This document shows positions 43,401-56,453 of a DNA stretch of 64,000 nucleotides, in pieces. How positions within the stretch are numbered: position 1 is the stretch's first letter; each line of letters begins with the position of its first letter. Below the pieces are notes generated by a model. The model was not told where the DNA came from, did not search any database, and was given only the letters and a program-made list of their open reading frames with translations. The position numbers were made by a program, and so were the translations under genes. The stretch comes from Jaapia argillacea MUCL 33604 (taxonomy: Eukaryota; Basidiomycota; Agaricomycetes; Jaapiales; Jaapiaceae), in contig KL197759.1 in the NCBI GenBank assembly GCA_000697665.1, positions 139,615-203,614 of the forward strand, read 5' to 3'.

Positions 43401-46400
43401 TGTGCGAAGACAGGACGCCAATTGACCGGCACTTGGGAAACGTATAACTTCGACAAAGTATCGGAGAGTGTGATCCATGCGTCCTGGTTCTTCTTCATGG
43501 ATCCCAAGAGCAAGCCGCCTTTCGAGACAGAGGAAATCGATTTCAGCATTGGGAGTGAAGTGGGATGGGGTCCAATCTCAATCCATGCATCAACTTGGGA
43601 GAATTCGGGGTCGCTGCAAAGGCATCGAATCCCCTTCTCAAACTGAACGGGCTCGGCGCAGTGTCGTGCAAAGTATTCGGGAGTGAAGACGCTGTTGTCC
43701 CCAGGGCGAACCACTTGGCCGACGACGTTCGAAATAATGGGAATGGATGGAGGATGCAAAGTGACATGTTTCGCGACTGTGGTGAGATCTTCAAGGAGGG
43801 GGCCCATGGCGGAACTGTGATAGCCATAAGGCACCGGCAAGACGAGGCTCTTGCACCGTACGGTGCTGTCTAGATGGGCCTTCAAAGCCTGTAGTTGCTC
43901 GATGGCGCCGGCAACGACGCAGTCCCCATCGCTATTGTAGCAGGCGATAGAGAGGTCGTCAAAGGAATTGGAGGATGCCAAAATCTCGGATACAGCAGAC
44001 GACCCCAGGTTCACCGCAATCAACCCAGTGGATTTGATGGCGCACTTCTGGATCATGAAGCGGACTCTGTTGGCGATGATGGACAGAGCTCCCTTAAGGC
44101 TGAGGACTCCGGCAACAACTAGAGCAGCATATTCTCCAAGGCTGAGGCATTAAAGTCAGAATATTGTAAAATCAGAAAGGCGAGGATCGCGTACCTGTGT
44201 CCGACCACGGCAGAAGGGAAAATTCCCCAAGAAATCCACAATTGTGCAAGCGCATACTCGAGGACGAAGATCGAGGCTTGATAGGCTTCAAGCTCCTCCA
44301 ATTCGGACAAACCACTGTCTCCGGCTTTGGCATCAATAATGGAAGTGACGCCAGGGAAACCAGCGGTTGTCAGGATAGAATGGCATTCGTCGACGTGTTG
44401 CCTAAAGAGCGCGCATGTTCTGTACAGTGTAGAACCCATGCCTAGGTATTGACCACCTTGACCAGAAAACACGAAAACGACCTTAGTTTGTGCCTCGGAA
44501 CCAACTTGTACGGGAGTCGCATTCTCCAATTTCGAGATGAGGTCTTTCTTGTTGTTCGAGGATACAGCCAGACGATAGGGGTAAATGATGCGTCTCGCGG
44601 TGGCTGTGTACGCAGCATCGCTGAGGGGGACGTCATTGTTGGCGGGATCCTGGAGCCACTGGATGTATCGGGCTCGCAGCTCCATGAGTGCACTCTCTGT
44701 CTTCGCAGACAAACCGAAGACCAGGGTTTGCGCAAGAGATTCGGGTGTCTTCGCGGCGGAAGGCAAGAACTCTTCCAAGATAAGAGTACCGTTTGAACTA
44801 GATCGGAGAAGGTATTAAACCAAATAGAACAGTACGACAGTGTAAGTTTGACATACCCAGCGGCTCCGAAATTGTTAAGCATTGCCATTCTGCTCAAACC
44901 CTCCTGGGATGGCACCCATTTGGTCTGAACTCGGTCAATGACAGTGTTATCAGACTCCAAAGGAGCGATCTTCGGGTTGAGGTTCTTCAAAGAAACCTGA
45001 GCAGGGATGGTTCGATGCTTAAGCATGAGGAGCAACTTTGCGAGACCAGCAGCACCAGACGCAGCCTCGAGATGTCCGATGTTCGCCTTGATCGATGTGA
45101 TATGGAGAGGGTTCTCTTGCTGGCGCTGGACGGCAAAGATGCTGCGAATGCTCTCGAGCTCGTTGGGATCTCCAGCTTGGGTCCCGGTGCCGTGAGCCTC
45201 AACAACGTTGATGCGAGTGGGATCAACTCCGCATTTGTTCAAAACTCGAGTGAAGAGCTTGGCCTGGGTAGGTGCATGAGGATGGGTGATAGAGTGGGCA
45301 AGACCACTCTGGTTCACGTCAATCCCGCGAATGATGCCCATGATATTGTCGTTCTCGGCGATGGCATCCGAGAGACGCTTGAGAACGAATAGGCCGCAAC
45401 CTTCGCTACGAGAGTAACCGTCTGCAGAGGCGTCGAAGGCTTTGCATTGACCAGTAGGGCTGAGGAAATGGCCTCGATCAAGTCCGAGGTACATCTGAGG
45501 GGCAAGCATCGATGAGTTTAGATTTACAAAGACACGAGCCATAATACGCACATCAGGACTGGTGATAACATTCACACCTCCGGCCAGCGCAGCGTTGCAG
45601 TCCCCGTTGATAAGCGCTCGGCAAGCTTGGTAAACAGCAACCATAGACGACGAACAAGCTGTGTCGGTAACAATTGACGGCCCGCTCAATTGCATGGCGT
45701 AGGAGATGCGTCCACTGAGGAACGCTCGGAGAGTGCCTGGATTATGTAGTGTTAACCGGGGTGACGGTCGGAGACTTCAAATGCGTACCAGTGCTATAAT
45801 ACACGTCGATATCATCACGCAAATTCTGCACGTAATCATGAGTGGCAACTCCGACGTAACAACCGAAGGTGTCCTGTTGGAAAGTCGGGGTGGCGTTGGG
45901 AACATATCCAGAGTTCTCCAGGGCCTCATAAGCGACGGTGAGGAGGATGCGTTGCTGGGGGTCCATGCTTTTCGCTTCGCGAGGAGAGATCTTGAAGAAC
46001 TTGTTGTCGAAGTCTTCGGCATTGTCGATGAAGTTACCGGTATGGGCCTTCATCTGACGGTTCGTCTTCTCGTCCTTGGGGTGATTGTAATCGGAGACTT
46101 TGAACCTGTGCTCCGGAATCTAAAGGGAATTGTATTAGCATCGGTTGATTGGAAGTCTGGCGATATTCCTGACCTCAGCAATAGTGTTGATCCCCTTCTC
46201 GAGAACCTCCCACAACTTGGTAGTGCTTGGGGCACCAGGCATGTTGACAGCCATCCCAACAATGGCGATAGAGTCCTGCGTAGAAGACTCTGGTTGGGGT
46301 GCCTTCTTGGTGCCCTTCGTCAAATCAACCGAGGTGGCATATTCGCTGGGGAAAGCTCTCTCCATGCTACGGGTGAGGCCTTTGCCAGGACCGAAGTTGA

Positions 46401-47563
46401 GGAAGCGAATGTTCCCCTCAGCGGGAGCAGCCTCGACAAGACCCTGGATAACCTTATCCCAATTGACTGGCTGGGTCAAAATCATCTCGACAACGGCATC
46501 CGTCAACGATTGGAAGCCACTCGTCGCCGCGCCATCTTTATCGATTAATTGACCGGTCCAACTGGAACGGATGGGTGCCTTGATATCCGCGAAGTTGGGG
46601 AAGCGTATTTCTCGGAGAATTACATCAGTGTGAACGGCGGCACGTGCACCCGAGATATGGATTGGAGAGTGATAGAGTGTGTCGACGGATGTCTTGTGGG
46701 TGGATGATGCCGTTGGGAGCGATGCGGCGAAGCCTGCAAGCACGTCGGGGCGACCCGAAACGGTTACACACGCGTCATCGACGACAGCCGTGAGATAGAG
46801 TGGGGTAACAGATCTAGAGGCCTCCTAAATGAGAGTTCAGCTCAATGATTAAGTGAACTTTGAGCGCAAGGTCAGTTGGAAGTGTACACACCTTCTGGGT
46901 ATATTCCTCAATGGCCTGCTCGACGGTCGCACGATTCATGCGAAGGAAAACCAAGCTCCAAGGAAGCATGGAATCCTTGCCGGGTGCCCCCTCGACCGAG
47001 AGAGTGGCGGTGCGGTATTGCTGAGAGCGAACACCGATCCAAAATGCCAGGCGATAGGCCTCAACAGCGTTGGAGATGTAGGATATCGAAGTCATGGAGG
47101 TGCCAACGACACAGGCGGCGAGAATGCCCGAGGAAAATCCAAGGACACCCAACTTGTTGGCGATATTGCCACGAAGAGCGTCAGAGAAGGGCGTGATGGA
47201 GTTGTTGGCGATTCCGGATGATTCGATGTGGGCGAGGTAGCGAAGAGCTTGAACCAGGAATAGAGTAGTTCCTGAAATGATTGGATTGCGTTGGTACTTC
47301 TCAGCAGGCACAGCGAGAAGAGATTGGGCAGTAGCGAAGTCGGATAAATCTATTTCTGTTTGCTTGAGTTCTGTCAGCGAAAGGGAGGAAATCTCTATGA
47401 GGAATGCTTGGTAGCAGGAAGACAAGAGGAGAAGACCCGAGGCGGTCTCCGCATCTCGAAGTGCTTGTTGTCTGGTCTGAGCTGAGTTCCCAGCGGCAGT
47501 GCCTTGTCCAGCGAAGGTGGGGACATCTGAGAATCGGGGGATCTGAGTGACTGGAGTAGACAT
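40413..47563 (-). CDS. non-reducing polyketide synthase, SAT-KS-MAT-PT-ACP-ACP-ACP-TE
   Basis: Iterative enzyme that builds an aromatic polyketide from acetyl/malonyl-CoA. Nine exons (46892-47563, 46174-46824, 45789-46119, 45552-45736, 44857-45494, 44195-44797, 41041-44141, 40530-40978, 40413-40469) give 2228 aa. SAT covers about 1-380. KS starts near 407 ([14 protein letters not shown]) with active Cys579 (TDTACSSS), [12 protein letters not shown] and [13 protein letters not shown] has Ser1027 (GHSLGEY). PT has His1356 ([15 protein letters not shown]) and Asp1544 (HPVFMDT). Three ACPs have Ser1712, Ser1807 (both [10 protein letters not shown]) and Ser1908 ([10 protein letters not shown]). 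TE has Ser2063 (GGWSFGG) and a late His (IPGHHFQPF). No KR, DH, ER or methyltransferase is present. The intron before the TE motif fits only as GC-AG. Basidiomycete NR-PKSs of this layout typically make orsellinic acid; the product here is inferred. The start at 47563 (MSTPVTQIP) is preferred over 47680. Confidence 0.96.
41633..41908 (-). repeat. tandem ACP-coding repeat, unit 2
   Basis: Encodes the second ACP; nearly the same as unit 1 (shared [44 protein letters not shown]). Confidence 0.85.
41909..42193 (-). repeat. tandem ACP-coding repeat, unit 1
   Basis: 285 bp (95 codons) encoding the first ACP and its linker, directly followed by unit 2. The third ACP is clearly older and more divergent. 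Confidence 0.85.
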
Positions 47564-49916
47564 GCTGGCTGCGACTGGATGAGCTCGAGAAGGATAAGCG
47601 AGTGAGCGGTGAATGGTGTGATACCGTTCGAGCTGCTGGGATTTGTACTTATCAGTCCTTGGCCTCAAGAAGTCCACCATTGTGTGGATGGAAACGATTC
47701 TTGAGTGAAAGTCCGAAGCGCCACCAAGGGCCTGCGGTCTCGAATGGTTCGAGAGCAGCTGTGGATGTCGCCCACAGTGGGGCTGATACTGCCAAAGTCT
47801 CGGGGATCGTATTCACAGGAGAGAAGATCACAAACGTCACAGGGACTTGACAACAAGTCCGTGCATTCGTCTTCGCAAGGCCCACTTTGGTGCACATCCG
47901 AACCAGGTAGCACGATCCAATAAGAATTCCACGACAAGCGCCGCATGTATGGGTGTGAGATATGAAAACAAGTAAACCCATTACCGATAATGGTCGACAT
48001 ACTGAAGAAAGGAGCACAACGAGGAGGCGGGGGCTGTAAAGCAGTGTGAAAAGACCCACCGTCATGTCCGTTTGCCAGTCATTCTGCGATGGCGGACCGA
48101 CCTTAACCGGAGCGTCCATACAATACACTGTTGGTCCGCCAGCGCCTGTAGTCCAGATTAATGGACGTGATTGAAGTGGTTCTCCACCGTTTCAACGGCG
48201 CGCAGCAGTCACAGAAAATCCAGGGCGATGAGTACAGGCTCAAGTTTAACATGGAACGAGCATAAGAACTGGAATTACGTAACATTTATTGTGGCGCGTG
48301 CTTCTTCAAACTTTTCGCCGTCGGGCAACAACTTTATCAGTGGGTCAAGCGACATCATCCCGAACTCAGCCTCTGCTCAGACTTTGCATGATATTTCCGG
48401 TTGAATTACTGGGCATCTGACTGTGATGCTCCAGCTTCAGATTGCTGGCGAATACTATGAACGCCAACGATATTATTAATGAAGTCAGTCCCCTAGAGAG
48501 CTTCCATGCGACATCCATCAGCATTCATCTTTCTAAATCTCATCCCCGACAGTCTCGGGACACGGGGTGCTCCACCACAAGCCAGATGCTCCAAGTTGAA
48601 ATCAGCCCTGGATTCTCATCTGATCCGAACACCACCAGTACACTGAACTTCCATCAAGGGGCAAACGGGGGTTCATGCCTATGCTTCCTTCTCTTCGGAC
48701 CCATACTTACTTATCTCGAAATCACGCTGGTCGATCCCTTACCGCGTTAGGCAGGTATGCATTGATTCACAAACTCTAATCCCATACCAAAACTCAGTCA
48801 CAGCAATCCAATGATCCTCACGCCTTTGACTTACAGAGCTGTGCCGATTCCAGCATGCCTCACGTTATGAATAATGGCTGGCGCTCCGCTTTGTTCGACC
48901 GACGCAAAATCTTCGCAAATGTTGATGTCGACCTTTCTCCCCCAACTGCCCCTTGAATGAAAATATCATTTGAGCATTCTTGACTTGCCGCTCTGTGATT
49001 CTTCCAGTGAGCGGAGAGCCTTGGACATTGTCATCATCCGCCGACCTGGATGCTGAATTCTCTTGGCCTTGCTAGATCGCACATACTCCCCGCGGACGTA
49101 TTTAGCCACCGGAATCCGCAGGCCCATAGCAATCCATATGACTTGTTGAGTGGCAGTTCTAGTGACAACGGGCCACGATTGGTCCCGTTCAACGACACCA
49201 TCTCCAACAATCAAGAGGATCAAAGGTTATTCACCCTCTTCTTCGGGTTAACGGATGCACAGCAGCAAATTCCGTCCTAAAACGACGGCTCACCTGCTTT
49301 TTGCTATGCCTTTTCCTCGAGGCATCGAGATAATCGAGATAACGATTGGCCAAGACACTCCTCAATGATGGTGCGTCTTCGATACTGCTTCTCAGTGCCT
49401 TGCTTCTCCTACCCCCATGCCTTGGCTGGCGGCCCAATTCATTGGACACGTCGAAAAATCCATCAGGACTTGTCGGCTATGAATGCAGTGATGCATACCG
49501 AGCGCCTACCTGCCCGGAATGAGTTTTCAGGTGCATCATATTCCTTCTCTATTGTCAAATCGTGACTTCATTTGGTCGCCAGGTCCTTGGGGTAACCAGT
49601 TCATCGCCAATGCTCCGCCGCCGTCGCAATTACATGATGAAACCGAACGCAAACAATGTGGGGCCGGCTCTGAGCAAGAATGGGACTTGGAAATGAACCG
49701 ATGGCGGGTCTCGTCGTCAAAGTTTGCACCGACTCGGATGTCGTTTCGTCCACCCATTAACAGATAGCAATTTGAGTTGAAGTCTACACCATGTGGTATC
49801 AATGTGTTACAAATACCGCTTCGATAAATCAAACTACAGGTACAAGATCTACTTCTAGTTGTCCACCCCAATTTAGATACGAATAAAGCCGCGAAAGATA
49901 AGTTAGCAATACGACT
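47564..49916. other. upstream region of the PKS, no gene recognised
   Basis: 2.35 kb between the PKS start and the end of the transcription-factor gene, both on the minus strand. Short open frames only. It holds a CGG-N-CCG palindrome at 48093-48099. No TATA box is obvious near the PKS start. Confidence 0.45.
48093..48099. promoter_or_regulatory. candidate Zn2Cys6 site CGG-A-CCG
   Basis: Inverted CGG half-sites spaced by one base, 530 bp upstream of the PKS ATG. Zn2Cys6 proteins bind CGG triplets; a local regulator of that class is encoded next door. A 7-bp match can occur by chance. Confidence 0.25.
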
Positions 49917-52727
49917 CTATTGATCTCCAAAGAACGCCAGTAGGCCATCATTCGCATCCCCATCAGTCCCACCTCCACTCCCGTCCGGCTGCCAAGTCTG
50001 TAGTCGAATCTTCATGAGGTCTTCCCACAGGTTCGATGAGGCCTTCTGCTGATTCCCCCCTTTCTTCAAAAACTCCCGAATATGGCAAAGCCAACGCTTC
50101 ACCAAACGGAAGGTAGCTTCCACTTTATCATTGGCTGGCTGTGGTCCGTTCGAAAAGGGCGGAAGACCTTGCTGATGTGCCATCAACGAAACCTGTGCCA
50201 ACCAATAGAATGGAAGGCCATTTGAGATGAAACGGGGTTCTTCGTCGGAAGACTTGTCGAATGGTGTATGTCTTTCCGAAGTCGTCTTCATCCAACTTTG
50301 AAGCCAACCATGCAGAGAGTATTGGACGGAGAATAAGTTGTCTTTGGTTTTATCGGTCTCCTCGGCTCCGGCTAAGCCTCGTAAGCGATCCCGAGCGGAA
50401 GAGTCAGGTTCAGAGTGTGACGAAGTACGGCGGGAACGTTGCGCTGCGCCGACAGAATACATGTCGCAGAGAATCGAATGGATAAGGACGAAGAGGGAGA
50501 AAGGATTGAGGGGCATCGAATTCGGCGATAGGGACATCTCTCCGAGGTTTGAAAGTCCCTGTCGAAGACTAATACCAGCGAGCCGGTCCGAGGTGGATCC
50601 ACACTGCGAGGGGGATTGTAACGCCTGGAGCCATTCGCGAGAGTCTCTGGCTTTCCACAGTGCGTCATCACAGGGCAGGCTGAGGTCGACTTCCCCTGGG
50701 AGGAAGGAGGGAGGAAGAGAGAAGTATATGGATTGACAGCAATCATGCAGATAAGACAGGAGAAGAGCCCTGAAGTGACGGTTGCTTAGTTAGATCTGAG
50801 AAATACGAAGGAGAGATCACATGGCCGAGGCCAAGATACTTGGACGTACCTTTTGAACATTTCGTGTTCCGCCCATTCATGCCACGCATTATCGATAGAA
50901 GTGAGATTGTTGGCGTCCGGGGGAACCCAGGCTGCATTGCGGCGAATAGCACCACTCTGTCGAATCATCTGCAACCGAAGTTCAAGATACGGTCGAGGCG
51001 TCATGCACAAAGTAGAACATACCATAACGAGCATTCCATGATAGATGTTGGAGGAAGATCTTTCATCCGCTCTCTGGTGAAATAGGCCAATTGTCTGGAG
51101 CAACACGACGGCAAGGATAAGGTGGATCTGATCTGGGGAAGCAGAGAGATTTCGTGCCTGGAAGCAAACAAGTGCCTCGTGAATGAGAACGATACCAAGT
51201 CTTCACACGTTCAACTGACTTACAAATTCGGGGATAAGCGACTCCCTCGCAAACTTCAACGTCTCGGACACGAACGTCAAGGCGGCGCGCGTCTTGACAA
51301 AAAGTGCTCCACAAGCTTGCATCGCTCGAATGAGCACAGGTGGTTTGCCATCAGATGCCCACGTTGCGGAATGAATGATTGGCATCTGCGGGAGAAATTC
51401 GGTAAAAAAGAGGTAGACTGAAGCGAAAGAAGATTATCAGATTAGGGTGCTTCGGTTGGCGGGTGCGATCAGAAAATGAAATCCACTCACGATAATGCTC
51501 TGCTTCACCTTTACGTGGGGTCGGTAATGCTTCGAAGGCAACAGAGGCTGGGAAGTCGGCAATCCCAGGGATTGACGGTGAATTTGAATGGTTTTTGAAC
51601 GGGGAAAGGAGATCGTCGAGCGATCCAGACGAAATGCCATCCGACGATGGGGAGGGTGTCATAGACTCCGGGAAGAAAGGGAATGGTTCCAACCCATCGA
51701 CATCCATCGGCTTTCCCAGTCCATGATCAAAACCAAGTGGAGAGATGAATGATGTGGCGGCGGCCATCAAATCAAACTCTTGAGGCATCGCACCAGACAA
51801 GTCACCAACATGCCCACCAAACCCCCAAAATTCCAGGTGGTGAGAGTTATATGCGTTGGTCAACTGATCGGATAGGTCGAGGACGTCGGAAGGTGGTGGG
51901 GATGACGTGGCAGTTGAATATGATGGTGTAGTGGCGCCGCTTGACGAGGATGCTACGGTAGATGAAGCCAATTCGGGTGTATGCGTCGCTGATTTTGACG
52001 CAGGCTTAGACGCAGAGACTTCTCCAGCCTCGCTCGCGGGCGTTGGTGATTCGCGAGGAGATGCTCCGGAGGATGATGGTGGGCGTGAAGCCAGTCGGGA
52101 GGGATCATTGATGAAGACACACTCTCGCCCGCGAGAGACGCATTTTGTACAAGGTTGCTTCAAATCACATTTGATCTTGGACTCGGCGCAAGACTGGCAG
52201 GATTTCCGACGGGATCGGGGCAAATGGGCACTGGTACGACTGAAAGTCAATCAAAGGAAGCTTGTGATTATCAGTTCGGCGCTTACCTATCACCGCAAGA
52301 TTTCTTATGTCTGGTGAGCAGATCACTGCGCGTAAATTGAGACTGGCAGGTCTAAATAGAAGGTCAGTCGTCTCCTCGACGAGAAGATAACAAATCTCAG
52401 GGACGAACCTCGCAGTGATGAAGTCTCTCATTGGTATCTGAACAACGAACACGTATCAGCATTTGGATGAGTAGATGTCGGAGAGGAAGGTCTCCTACGT
52501 GAGCGGAGGTGCCGATTCAAATGGGTTGTCCGAGTAAACTTTGCAGGACACATAGGGCAGAGTTTGGTTTGAGGTAACGAAGGGATGTTACCCTTGTGAG
52601 ACCGAATCCTGGACATCTTGGCAGGCTCTTGTTTGACCGGGTGAGTAGACTGGCTCATCGTTAAAGAAGATGACGGCTCCTCTAATTGTGGAGTGTCGAC
52701 GTTCAGACTCTCGTTAGGAGAAGCCAT
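49917..52727 (-). CDS. transcription factor with C2H2 fingers plus Zn2Cys6 cluster
   Basis: Nuclear DNA-binding regulator. Eight exons (52499-52727, 52409-52437, 52287-52351, 51491-52239, 51224-51417, 51023-51157, 50850-50968, 49917-50769) give 790 aa. Finger 1 is C2H2 (CPMCPAKFTRTTHLNRH, 57-73). Finger 2 is C2HC (CETCQSQFTRSDLLTRHKKSC, Cys85 and Cys88, His101, Cys105; one residue over the usual quoted length). A perfect Zn2Cys6 cluster follows (Cys122, 125, 132, 138, 141, 148). A Ser/Pro-rich linker (150-330) leads to a fungal transcription factor domain (HYLYLFFTEFLPQMPIIH). The combination of two C2H2 fingers and Zn2Cys6 occurs in melanin-PKS regulators such as Cmr1/Pig1. Its place directly upstream of the PKS suggests pathway regulation. 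The TTG-initiated extension upstream is ignored. Confidence 0.9.
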
Positions 52728-54755
52728 TGGCACAGTCAAGGAGGAAAATGATTCGGCCTCAGAGTACGGCGCAGCTGCCTTAATGTATCCTGGAGAATGT
52801 GGTGTCGTAACTTGTACATTTGTTATCTCGAGTCCCTAATCAGGAAGCAGGAACCGAGAAGGCCACAATCACAGCGATGGAAATCTTGTCACAGCAATCA
52901 TGACAACAAAGGCATGAAGAAGACTGAAGCAGAATAACCCCGCTTGAGCGGTAATGCTAGAACCGATTCGACCCACCTGTAATTCGATGATGAGATCAAT
53001 GCGGAAACCGTGGGCCCATCAAAATGAAGCTTCCTGGGCGCTAATCCGACCGCCGAGAATTGCAAAGTAAAGTACCTTGCTGTGTGGACCCCCAAACGGA
53101 GGCAGAACGATGTTACGGCATTGGGCAGCCCACATTTAGCCAATAAAATGCGGCAACCGAGATAGGACTCCGAGGGGAATAGAGAGGTGGTGCTGGCTGG
53201 GCTGAGTTGATCGCAACACCCATTCAAGACTACAAGGCTGCGCCCGCCGCGATGACAGCGGCGGAGCGGTAATGAGATGGGGGATCCATTACGCCGGGGC
53301 AAAATGGGCGAAGGGGTTGTTTGGGGTTGCAGTTACCGCATTGTGACTTGGTGGAGCATCTTGCTGGGTACTGGGACACGATCTCGACGTGGCTGTGCGT
53401 ACAGCATCAGCGATCGCCACTGCGAGGTGAAGATGTGGGTGCTTTTGATTACTTACTGACCGATGAGGCGCACGGAAATGCGTCGGGTGTGCGGTACGAC
53501 CCATTGTCTCAGTAGAAGAACCCCATGAGAATTCCGATTATTTTGCAGGCATGAGTGGAGAATTGTGATAACTACCACCGACCATCGTTCGATGAGCCAT
53601 ACAGGTAGGATGCGCTATCGCGAAGGAGCCAACCGGGGTTATTGAAGATTGTCCCACCTCGTCCGCGCGTCCGCAGAGACACACAAGTTCTCACGTTGGA
53701 GTCAACAAGCGAGCGAATCTCGCCAGTGCTGTCGACAGAACCAGGAGCAATGCGGAGGCGGATGGCCATTCTAACGACCAGTGACGTTGTGTGAGACCAC
53801 TGGCACATAATTTCCAAGCAAGTTTCACTTCCTGCGATTTCCGGATTCTACCTTTGAAGCACTGATGTCGAAGAAGCCGGCGTTTGTCTGACGGTTGTCC
53901 AATGTTCTGTCGGTTGCGTTTTAAAGCCGACGGAATAGATAGAGACAATCTACGAGGAACTAAAAAGGAAAGAAAACCCCAAATCAGAGGCATGCAGAAC
54001 GATCTCGAAGACGATATGGTTGACGTTGGCAAGAGAGGTGGGTCGCGATTCCCTGCATCGTGCCACATGGGCTAACGGGACCAACCAAGGGTGCCGGTAA
54101 CTCACCACCACCGTTGCGCAGATTTGCCGGTGGCTCGCAGACAATGGTACTAGCGACGAGATACTTACGATGGTTTGTAGTTCCTATTCGATATGCTACC
54201 ATCGAGGGGGTCAGAGCAGTCGGCAACACCCATCACTTTCAAGACGCAGAGTCCAGACATACTCCAGGACGACACGATACAAGAGGGCAGCGCCTTTCCT
54301 CGCCCTCGAAGTCCCGTCTCCGATTCGTTCCAACTTCTCGTCTTCGGCGCCCTGATTGAGTGCAAATCAGATTACGAGCAAGAGAGTTGACCCGGATTCT
54401 TCACCGCTGAGATCTGTCGTAGTGAAGGTCTTCGACGTCGACCCTGGCATTGTCGATCTTGCGAACATCACCGTATATGACTTCAAATACAATCCCACTT
54501 CTTTATATGCATAAAGAGGCATTACCTTCGAGCGCTTACGATTTGGAATAGCAAGAATGTCTTGTCGAAATTATTCAGCGGGACAACAATACTCACGATG
54601 CCAGGGCTGGCGACGAATCTCAAATAAGCACAGCTTGTGGCACGCCCACTGGGCAAAGGAGAACCAAAAGTTCGATGACTGCCATTGTTCAGGTTGTCGA
54701 AGTTGTATTCCATGATTATCCTGACACATACATACTCGGTCGTGTGCCCTGCATT
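52728..54755. other. intergenic, no gene recognised
   Basis: 2.0 kb upstream of the transcription factor. I see only short unsupported frames on both strands. CGG triplets are frequent around 53230-53275 but not in a fixed spacing. Confidence 0.45.
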
Positions 54756-55600
54756 CTATACAACGCTAGGCTTCGCTTTACCCCTCAAGAACTCAACCTC
54801 CTTGTAAACAAAATAGGACCCAAGGATGCATTCATTCACGGACGACACCTCCCTCAACGTCCGACATACCGACATATCCCTGAGGTAAGGCGCCAACTCT
54901 GTCCAATGTATCGGTTTGGGGTTGTCGAAATCGAACATCCACACTCTTCCGCTCCTCTCAGCATTGGAAGCCACATCAACGACTGAACCGGTACCTACGT
55001 CAACCGGAACCCAATCAATAGGCGACTCCGTACATCCCCTGACAAGCACCTGAACGTTATCAATATTCGAAATACCATGCTCGGAGGACCCCCCGATATT
55101 TGTCGAATCCTAAACTTAAAACGAGCACGTTGGCAAGTTCGTTCGTTGTGGGGCGATGGCTAGGATACGTTCACCGATGAACTTCGATTGGACATATATT
55201 GCGGGAGACAAACAGATGCGTCGAGAGGTGCATCCTCCAACCGACGTGACGGACGAGGTGGATGCAATTGCAAGGCGGGGAGAGGTAGTTCGGGAAGAAG
55301 TGAGAGCAAAATCAACAAAGTTTCGAAGACTTTTGATGTGATATGAACTGGTCCGAAATTCGAAAGAGAACAGTCAGGGTTGACAGACCACGCCTTGTGG
55401 ATAATGAGAATCGCCGTAGAGTTGATGGTCTGGAAAACCTCAGCCGTCAACCCAAAGTTAGGTTTGCCAATTTCGACGCCGTGGAATTCTAACCGTCCGA
55501 CCTGGATAACGACGTCCAGCATAGGTCTCGAGTCGATGTTCCTTGTAGGATCGTTAATGGACGAGGGCAGGACTCAAACCTTCTTGGTTAACGAATACAC
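54756..55600 (-). pseudogene. decayed reductase domain of an A-T-R carboxylic acid reductase
   Basis: Minus-strand sequence collinear with the last exon of the intact gene at 59039-62382. It begins at 55600 exactly where that exon begins (GTGTAT after an AG), and includes GRLEFHGVEIGKPNFGL, a region matching TDASVCL, VLVRGC and DFDNPKP (intact: HIANPKP), ending near EVEFLRG. It is broken by stops and frameshifts; the catalytic YxxxK of the short-chain dehydrogenase fold is lost and about 60 codons near the end are missing. No A or T domain is found upstream. An old partial duplicate. Confidence 0.85.
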
Positions 55601-56453
55601 CTATCGAAACACAGTCAGTTCAGAACCAAAATTAAAGGCAGAAAAGTGAAGAACAACCAATCATAGCAAAGCCAGGATGAAGCAACAGCAAATGCAATAT
55701 AGGTGCCCCCAATGTCCAGTCGACCCAGTCGAGATGACAACCTCCCCTATTTCTCATCCGGGCCCAAATCACCAGGTACATTAACATTGACAAGTCAATC
55801 ATCTCCTCGATCACATTCTTATCCTGGTCTACAGTCTCCATCGCCAAAACACATCACAACTTGAAGCACAGATGAGAACAAGACAAAAAAACAAAGATCT
55901 GACACACTCTTCGCTCAGTTCACTGGGTTGTGGGCAGGATGCTGAATTGCGACAAAACCTGGCCTTGGAACTCATGGTTGTATTTTTACACCATTCTAAG
56001 GCAGGAATCTTCGTGATATCAAAGATTCTCGCATTAAAACGGCGTTATTTGCAAGCAGGAGACTCAGGCTGCCGGCAGTTCGAAGAGAGACTGGACCGCA
56101 AATTGACAATGGCAAGCATCGGCAGACCACAAGCAATGTATCGCGCAGCAGGATACGCTGATAGGTCTTCCATCAGGGGCATATGTCGAGGTGTATGTGA
56201 CTCTGATAAACAGAGGACACGACTGTTGACGCGGCGCTGCGCACATCGATGACCATGGTGGCAAGGCAAACTCTCTTTCTGACTGGCTACAACAATCGGT
56301 CTGAGCATTCGGCCATCGACTGACCGGACAAGCAAGAGGCCAGGAGGTCGACTTCCGTGGTGAAGGAATCAAAATAATATTCATAGAATATCCGTGGTCG
56401 CAAATTAATCAGTCGTAACGTCTTGCCGTCTACTTATCGAGCCCCAACCAAGT
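55601..56453. other. intergenic, no gene recognised
   Basis: 0.85 kb between the pseudogene and the ALDH-like gene. I searched it for A- or T-domain remnants belonging to the pseudogene and saw none by eye. Confidence 0.45.
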
